From NCBI GenBank assembly GCA_019454045.1, contig SKCR01038878.1:62001-126000 (forward strand): a DNA stretch of 64,000 bases, read 5' to 3'. The stretch comes from Zanthoxylum bungeanum (taxonomy: Eukaryota > Streptophyta > Magnoliopsida > Sapindales > Rutaceae). The position numbers and the translations under genes were made by a program. The notes under the pieces were generated by a model that worked only from the letters and a program-made list of their open reading frames with translations, was not told the DNA's origin and did no database searches. Every line of letters starts with the position of its first letter. Position 1 is the first letter of the stretch. Shown in pieces: positions 33,686-46,232 of this stretch.

Positions 33686-34252
33686 CACTCAAAGGTAAGA
33701 CCTGAGGGCCCATAAAACCTTATACTCCGCATATTCTACCCTTATTCTGATGTTGTATATCCGACCGTACATACACTTGTCATACAAAAAGTTTAGCCTC
33801 TTATATGGCATCATGTTTTTCGTGATATATAGGATGAAAACCTGAACATAGATTCCATAGCCAATTTCAAAGGGATGGTAGTATGATTTGCACTCGAGAT
33901 ATAATTTCACGTACCACATTAAAATGAGTGTGCGCAGTTTTATTTTTATTTTTATCATTATCATATTATTTCTTCCTTTTTATAGTTAATTATTTATTTA
34001 CTTTGTTACTGCTTTATTCTTGATCTAACACGTTCATGTTGTTGTTATGATTATTATGTTCATGTAAGATATGTGGATCCTTATTAATATAAATTATTTT
34101 ATGTGATTCTTGCATTATAAGATATGTGGATCCTTATTTGAGTCTGGATATTATACCAGCATTATTAAGGGACCATTCCGAACCCAAATGGGTTTAAGGT
34201 CTGACCTTACAGGGAGTGTAGTGCGGTCTTAAATCATTCCTAATGTCTTATA
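33686..34252 (+). repeat. LTR-C, part 3 of 3, and LTR end
   Basis: It resumes LTR-C after Copia B. It reads AAGGTAAGACCTGAGGGC (compare CCCTCAGGTCTAACCT reversed in the minus LTRs), the conserved box at 33800-33920, and GGGACCATTCCGAACCC at about 34167, the reverse complement of 46295-46312. The LTR end is placed at 34252, before CTGGGTGGTGACTCC, by analogy with 46228-46233. The open frame at 33689-33964 on the minus strand lies inside it. Confidence 0.7.
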
Positions 34253-34465
34253 CTGGGTGGTGACTCCTTTATTCGCTGGTTAGTTCCTCGTGGACTATAT
34301 GTACTCTCTACGGGCTGTGAACCCAACAGTGTCATAGTCGCCGACGTCATAGGCATGGCGGAAAGCCCCACATCGCTCTTATAGTTTTCAAGACATGTTT
34401 ATGGATTTCAGTTCATGCTTTCACATTTTAGTTTTCAAGCCATGTTTTCAGTTTGCATACATTAT
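34253..34465 (+). other. Primer-binding site and leader of element C
   Basis: TGGTGACTCC at 34258 matches the TGGCGACTCC that follows the related minus-strand LTR (46215-46227), a primer site type common in Tat/Ogre elements. The leader is cut at 34465 by a family-A Copia. No gag-pol of element C remains in the window. Confidence 0.65.
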
Positions 34466-36480
34466 TGTTTGACAATTATGACCCATATCATCACTATTTG
34501 TACAGATCATGGTGTTGTTGTACAAATTAACTATGTGACAAAGGAAATTGCCCTTTTATCAATTGTAATTAGATTACCAAGATGTATAAATGATGAAAGG
34601 TCCTTATGATTAGTTCCAGATTGAGATGATATGAGACAGTATCAATCCACGAAGGTTTAATCATTAAATATCCCTAGTCGTAGTATTATCGAGATTGGAC
34701 ATCGATAATGCGGAATAGACTAGTATTACACTTGTACGCGTTGTAGGAGCATAACGGCATAGTTCTCATATATTTTGGTATATGATACTCATGCAAGTGT
34801 AATAGGACGTTGTGTTTACCGATGGTACGGAAATAGCTTCGCTCTGGATAGACCCCTCGGAATTCCATTGGTAGTATGACTATGTGTCTATGGAAGTCCG
34901 AATCAGGGTAGGTGTATTTGGTCTTAACCTGAGACTTGCACCGCTAATACTTGCGACAATCAATATACTTTGGTTTTGGTCGTCTAGGGCTTTAACAGGT
35001 TCTGTGTACGCCTCTTCTTGGTATATTGAGAATCGTAGTGTATTGGGTGTGATGTCAAGATGGAAGTATCACTTCAGTCATAATGGAGACGATGATCTCG
35101 TAGGATACGAAACTGGTGCTCTTTTATCCTGCAGCTATCGGGATATTATGACTAGGTCATGTTTATCCGATTATATAGACTAGTTACCAGAGATCCGATA
35201 TGTGCTTCGTACGGGGCAGACACAATCTCAGCCCCAGGCCTTGAACGTGACATCCGATGCTGGATCGCAATACGCATGCTACGTATACTACGCCTGTTAT
35301 AGATCACATATTCTAGTAAGAATATTTCTGGAGAATTGCGTAGGCACGGTGCTTTGCTAGAAACCAACCATGTCTTGTAAATCGGTAAAAACGTAGTACT
35401 AGGTACGTACGTGCTCGGATAGTCCGACGACTGGATTTACTGTCAACATATCCGGGGATCTCATGGGTCGCTTCCCGAAGATTCACCGATGACGAATGAC
35501 TCGCACTTTATTAATCTGGGATTAATTATAAGAGAGAGAAAATTAATCTGGGATTAATTGCGGAGATATTTTATCTGGGATAAAATATTATTTAAAAATA
35601 GAGATAACGATTAATTTGGAATTAATCGATAAAATAATATATTCGATATATTATACAAAATTGGATTTTGACGCGGAATTGAAATTTGATTTCAATTCGG
35701 GCGAACGAGTTAATTTAGAATTAATTCGTTAGTGACGTGAATAGTAATTTTGCTAGGCAAAATTATTTAATTGAATTTGATTTAATTACGTCGCAACGGA
35801 AAATTCGTTAATTTGGAATTAGCGAACCCGAGCCCGGGAGTGTTTGCTGGTGCACTCGCATTTCGAATTCATGTGCGGCCCACAAGTCACATCAAGCGTC
35901 AAATCACTAGTCAATTGATTGATGTGATGTCTAGTCACTTTGAGTGATTGATAACATGTCACTATTTATTGATGGTGGTGGTTGGTTGAATTAAAAGCCA
36001 TTTACCATTTATTTGATTTTTTGGTATTTGACTTTTGAATTAGTGTATTAGATACACAAATCCACACAACCAACACAACACTTTTTCTTCTCTCTTTCCT
36101 CTCCTACAACTCTCGGCCAAGGGCAATTTTTACTCTCCAAAAATCTGCAAATGCCGAGAACACAAGGAGAAGAAAAGGGAATTTTGTGGCAAAAATTTCC
36201 AAGGTGCTAGCACACTTCTGGAGTCTTGCTAAGGTGATAGGGAAACTCATCTGTGGGCATGGAATCACATCAACCAAGCTTGGAGCTTGAAGGACCGAAA
36301 ATAGAGCATAAAAACAGTGAAAGCCGAGAGCCTCTAGGAGTCCAAGCTTGATGAAGTTTTTGTTGTTCCTCGCATCGCCAAATCCGATCAATGTAAGTAT
36401 GATTCCGCCATTCTTCATTGTTGTATTCACACATGTTTCTTGCTTGAAATCGATCTTGGGACTAACCTAGAAACCCAACA
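34466..36480 (+). repeat. Copia A4 5' LTR (2015 bp)
   Basis: It begins TGTTTGACAATTATGACC and ends GAAACCCAACA. The hairpin chain is at about 35510-35840 and shows a paired change against element A1: GAATTGAAAT with ATTTCAATTC instead of GAATTAAAAT with ATTTTAATTC. The short open frame at 34884-35183 recurs in the 3' LTR (42761-43060). Confidence 0.92.
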
Positions 36481-36481
36481 A

Positions 36482-36494
36482 TGGTATCTTGTGC
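36482..36494 (+). other. Primer-binding site of Copia A4
   Basis: TGGTATCTTGTGC one base after the LTR, an initiator Met-tRNA type site. Confidence 0.75.
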
Positions 36495-38576
36495 CATTTT
36501 GAGCATGAAACTTGATTAGGGTAAAATTGGGCAAAATTGATTTGATCATGTTTGAGTTAAATTGATTGTTTGGATATGCTTAAATTATGATAACATAGTG
36601 TTATGCATTGTCAATTTGATGAAAATTGGATTGGATAAATTTTCCCCAATATGTTAGGTTTGGCCTAAACTTGGAGGTGCCCTAATGTCATGGAATTTTT
36701 TGATTTTGATCAATGGATGAGTTGAAATCATTTGGGTAATGTTGATTTAGGATTTTATTAGATTGAAACCGAATCGGACAAAGAAATCCCCAAATTGCCG
36801 TGACTTGTAGCATGTAAAATGATGTGATTTTTTGATTTAAATGTGTTGGACATGTTTTAATGATAATAGGCATAATTAATTGTGTAAATTAGTGTTTTGG
36901 AAATGTTAATTTGGATAATTAATTATGGCATACACTTTAGGTTAATTAAATTATGAAATTTGGAATTTTGGTAATTTAATTAATTGTGCTTATTTTGGAA
37001 ATGGGCTTTTAAAGTTGTAATTGGGCTTAGTGGACTTGGTTGGGCCAAGTTTGGTTTAGGCTAATTGGTTGGATCCAATTGGGCCCAAAACCATATCCAT
37101 AAAGTTCAATTATGCCTTAATGGACCTTTAATTTTAATTGGGCCTAAATTGGTTTCTTGGCAAATAAGGGTGATTCCTTAAATAGGCTTTGGTATTTGGG
37201 TTTGACCCATATTGACCAAAAGTCCATGCCTTATGAAATTAATTAAAAGCCCATTGGACTTTAATTAAATTAGCATTTGATGTTAATTGGGCTTTGAGAC
37301 CCGTAACGATTAGATTTAGAATCTAAGTCGTAAAGGCACATTAAAAAGTGTAATTATTTAATTTAGAATTAGTATTAAATACAAATTAAATTGGATTTAA
37401 TGTTGTAGTTTAATTTAATTCAAGAATTCGTACTTTGAGTACTTATTCGCAAAACGAGTTTGACTCGCGCAAAATCAAATCATTGTTTGAACATTGGATG
37501 GTCATTAATTTCAGATTAATTAATTGGATTAGATTGATTGATAACATGCTTGTGTGAATACATGGATGCGATGTATGAATAATGTATATCAGATGGATAT
37601 TAGATGGGTGAGGGTAATTTTGGAAATTATTGTAATAAATTTAGAATTTATTAATTGGACCTGCCTGTCCAGCCTATTACCTTTTGAGTCTATGTATTTC
37701 TCTTCTCACCTATTCCCCTCAATGTAAATGAGGTTTCTTTGGAAGTGTTATGTAATCGGGTAGAAGCAATACTTGTGCTAGCCGGGAGAGAGGAAATGGA
37801 GAGATTTGTTCTAGGAACAATGTGTTTAAGTATCCATCCGCATATCATTATTATATTTATTTATACGCGCCTTATTATGTGTTTAGAATGCATGTTTAAG
37901 GGTGTATGATGATGAGACCTTAACAAAGATAATTAATTGGTTGCCAATTACGAGAAAAACCCTCAACACATATTAAGCGTTTTTCCTTCCATTGAGTGAT
38001 TCTTACTCAAGATCCAAGATTGGCATTGGTTTGTTGGCCAAATTCAAGACCTTTGTCCGTCGCGGATGTGTTTGAATCATGAAGGCTTTGTTCCATATCG
38101 GTGTCTTGTCCAAGTTGTGATTTGTTGGCCAAAGTCAAGATCACTTCTTGTCCATCGACATCGATTACGAAGCTTTCCATGGTCAATGGGTTCCGCTTAA
38201 CTGGGATCACTAAGTTTGTTGTGCCAAAGCCAATGCTTAGTTGATTCAGAGGAAAAAGGTTAGGGAATTTATTGGATATATTGGCATATATAAGATATAT
38301 GTTTCAGACTTGGATGTCCACCTACTGGATCTAGGAATTGGATGGGATCTAATTGATCTTAGAGATCTACCTAGTTAATTATCATACAATTTGTTGGCCA
38401 AAGTCAAGATTGTGTGTTATTTAACGGGATCATAGCCCACTAGGAAACAAAGTTTCCCGAGTACTCCACAGAGGGTTATAGGCTCGCTGAAAAATAGTGG
38501 GAGGCAAGTATTAAATTTGCAATATTCGTTTAGTTACTTGCCATACGCGCTCATTTCAATTTTTCGTCAATATAAA
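36495..38576 (+). other. Copia A4 leader
   Basis: Same layout as 10310-12850, without a gene: AATTGGATTG-rich first half, GGTTTGACCC and GAGTTTGACTC inverted repeats near 37200-37470, then TTGGCCAAA(G/T)TCAAG repeats at about 38033, 38127 and 38394. Confidence 0.7.
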
Positions 38577-38799
38577 TTAATATATTAGTTGGACTAATAT
38601 TTAACGTTGTTTTAATAAAACAGTTGGACTGTATTCAAACTACTTAAATTAATAGTTGATTTTATAATTGGATTATAGTAATCAATATAATTGAATTTAA
38701 CCTATTAAATTATAGTTGATTATATAGTTGGACTATAGTAATCATTATATTAAATAGTACCTAAAATCGTTGATTTAATAGTTGGACTATTAGAATCAA
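38577..38799 (+). repeat. Array of palindromic units with TGG loops (Copia A4)
   Basis: Five units correspond to 12851-13122: TTAATATATTAGT, an AACAGT unit with ACTGTATT, and three TTGATT...AATCA units. One TTGATT unit fewer than in A1, so copy number varies. Confidence 0.85.
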
Positions 38800-39099
38800 G
38801 ATAATTGAAAGATTAGCGTTTAAAACATAATCCTAGGTGAAAATCTATTTAAATAGATTTAATTTTCAAATTGGGAATAAAACCTCAGGATAGTCATGGT
38901 GACCGAGAAGTTACTTTATTTGATAAGAGTGACATCTCGAGTCTAAGCCCGGAGTTAAGAAAATAGTAGAACATGATATTTGGAATATTCATGTGATGAT
39001 AAATTTAGGCTTAATCCATTATGCTTGCCGCATAAACTCCTTAATTTCTTACTCAGAACTAAGGATTAGATCCTTAAAGTATGATATTGAAATTGAAGG

Positions 39100-42000
39100 A
39101 TCTTCATAGATCTATCCTTAGATCTTAGGAGTACAAATTGCAATAGAAAACTCTTGGAGAGTTAATGGCTATACTCAAGGAGACAAAGCCAGAGTTTGCA
39201 ATAAGGCAAGAAGCGCAAGGCGCATCTTACTTCGACATTCCGGAAGGCCAAGGCTTGGCCAAAGGATTCTGGGGTGTAAAAAAGGGCAAAGGCAAAATCA
39301 TTATTATCTTCTGGGAAGACAAATGACATATCCCAAAATGTATGCCTAAATTGTGGCAAACGGGATCACTGAAAGCTTGACTGCTGTATGGACAAGGCAG
39401 ACATGAAGGAATTGAAGACGGGCAAGGCTCCGACTTCAAATATGTTTGTCATAAACATGATCGCTACTAGTATTAAAATTGGATTTTAGATACTAAATGT
39501 GGTACATGAATATGTGCTGATGTGTAGAATCTGCTGAGAGCAGGATACTGACTTCAGATGAGATCTATCTGCGAGTCGAAAATGGCACAAGAGTCGCTGT
39601 TTTAACCGTAGACACCTAAGTTTAGGAACTACCCTTCCGATATGTACTTAAATTAGGGAACTGTTACAATATAACTAGTTTGACTAGAAACATTATCTCT
39701 ATATCAGGGTTTAATCCGTTGCGGATATACCTTTATATTTTAGAACACTAAAGTGTTTTATTTTATAAAGATGATATTGAGATAAACACATTAGATGTAA
39801 ATAACAGTATTTATATTTTGAATATAAATAAATCTCAAACGTATAACAAGACAAACAAATAGCTCAAACTGATTTAATCAGATGAGACTTATTTGTGGCA
39901 TTGTTGTCTGGGACACATTAAACAAGACTCGTATATCCACACTTTTGAAGAGTGAATACTAGGACGGATTTGATTCTATTCAAATAATGTCTACGAATCT
40001 AGTTTATTGGGCAAAGTGCCTAAAACACCTTTTACTTGGTAAAAGTACAAGTGCCACCGATCTGTTAGCCCTCGTTCATAGTGACGTAAGTGGGCCCATC
40101 TCTAGCTAGGCTAGAGGTGGATATGAATACTTCATAACCTTTACAGATGTGGCATCGCGTTATGGTTATGTGTTTCTTTTGAAACACGGATCAGAAAGTT
40201 TTGATTAATTCAAAGAGTTTCGACACGAAGTTGACAAACAGATCGACTAAAGTATTAAACACCATGATTGGACAATGATGAAAATACTTAAGCAATAAGT
40301 TTCTCAAATACTTGAAAGATTATAGTATTCTTTCAATAAGGACTCTTCCTGGAACACGTCAGTTTGACGGTATGTCCAAACGGAGAAATCGAATTTTGTT
40401 GGACATGATAAGGTTAATCATGAGTCGCTCTGAGCTACCATTTTCCTTCAAGGGATACGCATTAAACAGTGCAACACTTATTTTGAATAAGGTTCCATAA
40501 CAATATGTTTGACAGACTTCATATTAGATATGAACATGAAAGAAACTGAGTTTTCTAATTCCTGAAGATTTGGGCATGTTGGGCATATGTTTGGATGATA
40601 CCAAACTAAAACCCAAATCGGATAAGTGCCTAATTTGTGGGTTATCCTAGGGAAACCAAAGTATAGTACTTATACAACTCACAAGAGAACAATGTAATTG
40701 TTGCTCGCCATGCGGTTTTCCTAAGAGGAATACCTATATGCAGTGGTAAGTGGGAGGAAAGTAAAACTCGATGAAAATCAGAGTAATACTATTCCAGGCA
40801 ACGATTCTTTAATGGAACACAAATAGTTCATCAAGGATGAAACTATAACAATAATCTTCGAATACACAAGAACCGCGTAAGTCAGAAAGAGTCAGAAAAT
40901 AACCTAGGAGGTATGGGTTTCTGATCTCACCTCATAAAGATGTCAATCTTATTGAGGAAGACGAACTGACTACGAATGAGGAAGTGATACTAGGTATCGA
41001 CTCCCTATTGTGCAAAGTGCCATGAAGTCCGAAATGGATCCCATGTATACCAACTATGTTTAGACACTAGTTGATGTACCGCAAGGCATTGTGCCTATTG
41101 GTACTATATAAGTCTTCAAGGAAGGCATACATGGGAGGCAACATACCAACGTACAAAGCTGGGCTTGTAGCGAAAAGGTATCGTTATCAATATTGTGTCG
41201 ATTACGACGAAACCTTTTAACTGTTGCCATTGTTAAATCCATTTGGATAATGCTTGCTGATGCTGCATGTTTCATTTATGAAATATGGCAGCTGAACGTC
41301 AAAATTGCTTTCCTTAAATGGAAATCTTTTGGAGGATGTTTACAACATCCTGACGGTTTTGTCGTACCAAAACGAGCAAACAAGGTTTGCAAGTTAATTC
41401 GATCCATGGATGGATTGAAGCAAGCATATCATTTTTGGAATTATCGTTTTGATGTAATCCTAATGGTATATGATTTAATTCAAAATGTATATAAGGAGGT
41501 TAGTGGGAGCGCACTGAAGTGACTGTCCTATATATAATGATGATATGTCATTTCTTGGAAATGATATTCCCATAATACAATCGGTGAAAGCTTGGCTTTC
41601 AAGAAAATTCTCCGTAGAATTCTTGGGAGAAACAACCTTTATTCTAGGAATAAAGATCTACTGGGATAGATCTAAAAGTTGTTAATACTCTCTGAGGACT
41701 CGTACATTGAAATAAATGTACGCGACCTGGTGTCTCATACGCTTTGAGCATATGGAGTCAAAATCGGGCCAATCCAAGTGATAGTCACTGGATTGATGTT
41801 AAGAATATCCTTAAGTATCTTAGATGAACTAAATATGCTTTCTTATACTATGGAGAAGGAGAACTTGAAGTGATTGGGTTCACCGTTGCAAGTTTCCAAA
41901 CCGATAATAACGACTATAAGTCACAATAAAGGTACTATAAAGTTTGAATAACGAAACAGTGAGCTGGAAATATTCCAAGCAAGATACTGTTGCCGAATGA

Positions 42001-42310
42001 ACAACACAAGTAGGTTATTGCTGCAGCTGAGGCAGCAATAGAAGCCTTTTGGATCGATAATAATCCTAATCAGACTAGGAGTAATTCTGTTAGCAGATGA
42101 GCTAAGCTGCAGCATAGGCTAAAGAATTAATGGTCTCATCAACGATCTAGATATATACTTCAAATATTCATCTGATTCGTTCGGATAATACATCGTGGCG
42201 ATGTGATGATCGAATAAATCGCATCAGATGATAACACTGTAAGTCCGCTGACGAAAGTATTTCCTCAGTAAACGTTTGAGCAAACCGTACATAGTTCGGG
42301 TGTAGGACAC
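39100..42310 (+). pseudogene. Copia A4/A5 degenerate gag-pol
   Basis: Gag C-terminus at 39100-39390 with a TLGELMAILKET-like stretch and a zinc knuckle CLNCGKRDH-stop-KLDC near 39340, where the usual Trp after His is a TGA. Integrase at 40020-40500: TSATDLLALVHSDV, GYEYFITFTDVASRYGYVFL and SKRRNRILLDMIRLIMSRSE. Link to reverse transcriptase at 40560-40680 (YVWMIPN-like, GLS-GNQ). Polymerase at 41150-41520: VDYDETF, IWQLNVKIAFLKW, PDGFVVPKR and SMDGLKQAYHFWN. RNase H at 41780-42120 with SWKYSKQDTVAE-like text. No frame is open for more than about 110 codons. Confidence 0.82.
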
Positions 42311-42329
42311 TTGAGTGATTGGCTATAGG

Positions 42330-42342
42330 CCAAGTGGGAGAT
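42330..42342 (+). other. Polypurine tract of Copia A4/A5
   Basis: CCAAGTGGGAGAT directly before the 3' LTR, the same as in A1 and B. Confidence 0.85.
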
Positions 42343-43808
42343 TGTTGGACAATTATGACCCATAGCATCACTATTTATACATATCATGGTGTTGTTGTAC
42401 AAATTAACTATGTGACAAAGGAAATTGCTCTTTTATCATTTGTAATTAGATTACCAAGATGTATAAATGATGAAAGGTCCTTATGATTAGTTCCGGATTG
42501 AGATGATATGAGACAGTATCAATCCACGAAGGTTTAATCATTAAATATCCCTAGTCGTAGTATTATCGAGATTGGACATCGATAATGCGGAATAGACTAG
42601 TATTACACTTGTACGCGTTGTGGGAGCATAACGGCATAGTTCTCATATATTTTGGGTATAGGATACTCATGCAAGTGTAATAGGAGGTTGTGTTTCCGAT
42701 GGTACGGAAACAGCTTCGCTCTGGATAGACCCCTCGGAATTCCATTGGTAGTATGACTATATGTCTATGGAAGTCCGAATCAGGGTAGGTGTATTTGGTC
42801 TTAACCTGAGACTTACACCGCTAATACTTGCGACAATCAATATACTTTGGTTTTGGTCGTCCAGGGCTTTAATAGGTTCTGTGTATGCCTCTTCTTGGTA
42901 TATTGAGAATCGTAGTGTATTGGGTGTGATGTCAAGATGGAAGTATCACTTCAGTCATAATGGAGATGATGATCACGTAGGATACGGAACTGGTGCTCTT
43001 TTATGCTGCAGCTATCGGGATATTATGACTAGGTCATGTTTATCCGATTATATAGACTAGTTACCAGAGATCCGATATGTGCTTCGTACGGGGCAAACAC
43101 AATCCCAGCCCCAGGCCTTGCACGTGACATCTAATGCTGGATCGCAATACGCAATGCTACGTATACTACGCCTGATATAGATCACATATTCCAGTAAGAA
43201 TATTTCTGGAGAATTGGGTACGCACGGTGCTTTGCTAGAAGCCAACCTTGTCTTGTAAATTGGTATAAACGTAGTACGAGGTACTTATGTGTTCGGATAG
43301 TCCGACGACCGGATTTACTGCCAACATATCCGGGGATCTCATGGGTCGCTTCCCGAAGATTCACCGATGACGTATGACTCGCACTTTATTAATCTGGGAT
43401 TAATTATATGAGAGAGAAAATTAATCTGGGATTAATTGCGGAGATATTTTATCTGGGATAAAATATTAATTAAAGAGAGAGAACGATTAATTTGGAATTA
43501 ATCGATAAAATAATATATTCGATATATTATACGAAATTGAATTTCGACGCGGAATTGACATTAGATTTCAATTCGGGCGAACGAGTTAATTTAGAATTAA
43601 TTCGTTAGCGACGTGAATAGTAATTTTGCTAGGCAAAATTATTTAATTGAATTTGATTTAATTACGTCGCAACGGAAAATTCGTTAATTTGGAATTAGTG
43701 AACCCGAGCCCGGGAGTGTTTGCGGGCGCACTCGCATTTCGAATTCAAGTGCGGCCCACAAGTCAAATCAAGCGTCAAATCACTAGTCAATTGATTGATG
43801 TGATGTCT
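42343..43808 (+). repeat. Copia A5 3' LTR, truncated
   Basis: It matches 34466-35930 closely, then stops after GATGTGATGTCT. The remaining 0.55 kb, including the TATA region, is missing. The next bases are Tat-type LTR. A deletion or rearrangement joined the two. Confidence 0.9.
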
Positions 43809-44382
43809 GCCAGCCAGGGTTGAATGTGTGGGTTAAGGGTTCTTTTTATAGGTAAAGGGAGGGAGTTTTACCTTATTTGAGAAGGAGAAGGATTTTGTGT
43901 TTTAATTGGATATCTTTTTAATTAGTATGTGATAAGGGAAATCTTTTAATTAAGGGAAGTGATTTGATTTATTCTTTTTAGTTAAGGATATGATTTATTT
44001 AAATTGGTAGGTGATTTAATTAAATTAGGAGTGTGATTTATTTTAATTAGGAATGTTATTTATGGAATTTAATTTGAATCTTTTAATTTGTGAAAGGAAT
44101 TTAATTTGTGACATGTATTTTAAATGTTTTAATTATTTAATTTGTGAGATGTGTTTTAAATATTTTAATTATTTTTGGATGTGATTTAATGGGTTTGGTG
44201 TGTTTTAAAACAGAGGTCCAACAAGCGAACCTGAAGCGAAACAAGCGAGTTAAATCTGACAAAATACTAATTCCCAACTTTACCCTTCCAACGTCCGTTT
44301 CCCGCGGCTTTCACAACTAAAGAGGTAGTGTCTCCATACGAGACTCATCATCGGGCTGATATGTAAAAATACAATGCCTACA
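43809..44382 (-). repeat. Tat-type LTR fragment (minus orientation)
   Basis: It is colinear with 47540-48074: TATA box in CTTTTTATAGG, AT-rich U3, GAAGCGAAACAAGCGAG, CCGTTTCCCGC, GACTCATCATCGGG, ending CCTACA. It covers the U3 end of the LTR; the rest was lost at the 43808 junction. Confidence 0.85.
43843..43850 (-). promoter_or_regulatory. TATA box in Tat-type LTR fragment
   Basis: TATAAAAA on the minus strand, equivalent to 47565-47572. Confidence 0.5.
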
Positions 44383-44398
44383 GTCGCCCCCACTTTGA
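44383..44398 (-). other. Polypurine tract of Tat-type fragment
   Basis: Minus strand CAAAGTGGGGGCGAC next to the LTR start, the same as at 48075-48091. Confidence 0.75.
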
Positions 44399-44629
44399 TG
44401 AGACTTGTGTAGTGTGTGACAATGACAATCCTATCAAAGTACGTGCAATGCATTTTTACTTACCTGGCTCGCCAACTGTCACCTGGTCTGCCTGCTGTGC
44501 TGAGTTGATAGTGCTAAACCCCGTACCTAGGGTGTCGCGGTAGTCCACAGTGCCAAACTTGGCGTCCTAAACCCCATTTCCGAGGCATCGCTGATGTGAT
44601 GATGGTCCATTTCCGAAACGAGTTGATAA
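44399..44629 (-). other. 3' UTR end of Tat-type fragment
   Basis: Near-copy of 48092-48235: GAGACTTGTG(T/C)AGTGTGTGACAA, CAAAGTACGTGCAATGCA, TTACCTGGCTCGCCA, then CCCCGTACCTAGGG. It holds the first degenerate copies of the repeat that forms the 48 kb array. No gene. Confidence 0.75.
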
Positions 44630-46145
44630 AGTGGGCCTCGACCCTGGGATTCATTCCCAAAACTGCTGGTGAAGTAGGTCTCGGCCCTGGGATTCATTCC
44701 CTGGATTAAATTCTGACGATGTGGGCCTCGGCCCTAGGATGCATTCCCTGGATTCATTCCAAAATTATGACGATGTGGGCCTCGGCATTGGGATTCATTC
44801 CCTGGATTCATTCCAAAATCTGACGATGTGGGCCTCGACCCTGGGATTCATTCCCCAAACTGCTGATAAGGTGGGCCTCGACCCTGGGATTCATTCCCTG
44901 GATTCATTCCAAATTCTGACAACGTGGGCCTCGGCCCTGGGATTCATTCCCTGGATTCATTCCAAAACTCTGCTGATGTGGGCCTCGGCCCTGGGATTCG
45001 TTCCCTGGATTCATTCCAAAATTCTGACGATGTGGGCCTCGGCCCTGGGATTCATTCCATAATTCTACTGATATGGGCCTCGGCCCTGGGATTCATTCCC
45101 TGGATTCATTCCAAATTCTGACAACGTGGGCCTCGGCCCTGGAATTCGTTCCCTGGATTCATTCCAAAATTCTGCTGATATAGGCCTCGGCCCTGGGATT
45201 CATTCCCTGGATTCATTCCAAATTCTGACGATGTGGGCCTCGGCCCTAGGATTCATTCCAAAATTCTGACGATGTGGGCCTCGGCTCTGGGATTCATTCC
45301 CTGGATTCATTCCAAATTCTGACGATGTGGGCCTCAACCCTGGGATTCATTCCCCAGACTGCTGATAAGGTGGGCCTCGGCCCTGGGATTCATTCCAAAT
45401 TCTGACAACGTGGGCCTCGGCCCTGGGATTCATTCCCTGGATTCATTCCAAAACTCTGCTGATGTGGGCCTCGGCCCTGGGATTCGTTCCCTGGATTCAT
45501 TCCAAAATTCTGACGATGTGGACCTCGGCCCTGGGATTCATTCCCTGGATTCATTCCATAATTCTGCTGATATGGGCCTCGTCCCTGGATTCATTCCAAA
45601 TTCTGACGATGAGGGCCTCGGCCCTGAGATTCATTCCCTCGATTCATTCTAAATTCTGACAACGTGGGCCTCGGCCTTGGGATTCGGTCCCTGGATTCAT
45701 TCCAAAATTCTGCTGATATGGGCCTCGGCCCTGAGATTCATTCCCTGGATTCATTCCAAATTCTGACGATGTGGGCCTCGGCCCTGGGATTCATTCCCTG
45801 GATTCATTCCAAATTCTGATGATGTGGGCCTCGGCCCTGGGATTCGTTCCCTGGATTCATTCCAAAATTCTGCTGATATGGGCCTCGGCCCTGGGATTCA
45901 TTCTAAATTCTGACGATGTAGGCCTCGACCATGGGATTCATTCCCCAAACTGCTGATAAGGTGGGCCTCGACCCTGAGTTGATACTGATGTGGGCCTCGC
46001 CCCAAACTGATATTGATGTGGGCCTCGCCCTCAGACTGAAACTGATGTGGGCCTTGCCCCAAAACTGATACTAATGTGGGTCTCGCCCTAAACTGATGTG
46101 GGCCTCGCCCCAAGCTGATACTGATGTGGGCCTCAACCCCGGGAC
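44630..46145 (-). repeat. Satellite array, unit about 53 bp, GTGGGCCTCGGCCC family
   Basis: More than twenty units of GTGGGCCTCGGCCCTGGGAT, then TCATTCCCTGGATTCATTCC, then AAATTCTGACGAT or AAAACTCTGCTGAT. Some units lack the second ATTCATTCC block. From 45970 the unit shrinks to about 25-35 bp (TGATACTGATGTGGGCCTCGCC). GGGCC-TC-GGCCC is a small inverted repeat. The long open frames here (44721, 44924, 45410, 45898) are artefacts of the array. It lies in a 3' UTR that has lost its gag-pol. Confidence 0.9.
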
Positions 46146-46214
46146 TCATTGCAGACAACAGAACCTGGGCGACGCTGTTCTAGGCTCGCGGCCTAGTTGG
46201 GAAGTACAAAATAA

Positions 46215-46227
46215 CATGGAGTCGCCA
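46215..46227 (-). other. Primer-binding-like site after the 46233-48074 LTR
   Basis: Minus strand TGGCGACTCCATG follows the LTR end, as TGGTGACTCC does at 34258. So this LTR has a polypurine tract on one side and a primer site on the other. Confidence 0.6.
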
Positions 46228-46232
46228 CCCGG

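Larger units (their letters stand above)
34466..43808 (+). mobile_element. Copia family A element A4/A5 with truncated 3' LTR
   Basis: 5' LTR at 34466-36480, primer site, leader, palindromic array, decayed gag-pol, polypurine tract, and a 3' LTR from 42343 that stops at 43808 where unrelated Tat LTR sequence begins. The right duplication is therefore lost. The left flank is ATTAT. The reverse transcriptase segment missing from element A1 is present here (41060-41400), though full of stops. Confidence 0.9.

Noticed and set aside
44721..46158. Open frames rich in GLGPGIHSLDSF-like repeats
   Set aside because: Translation of the 53-bp satellite array in two frames. No start context, no homologue, and it lies in a 3' UTR.
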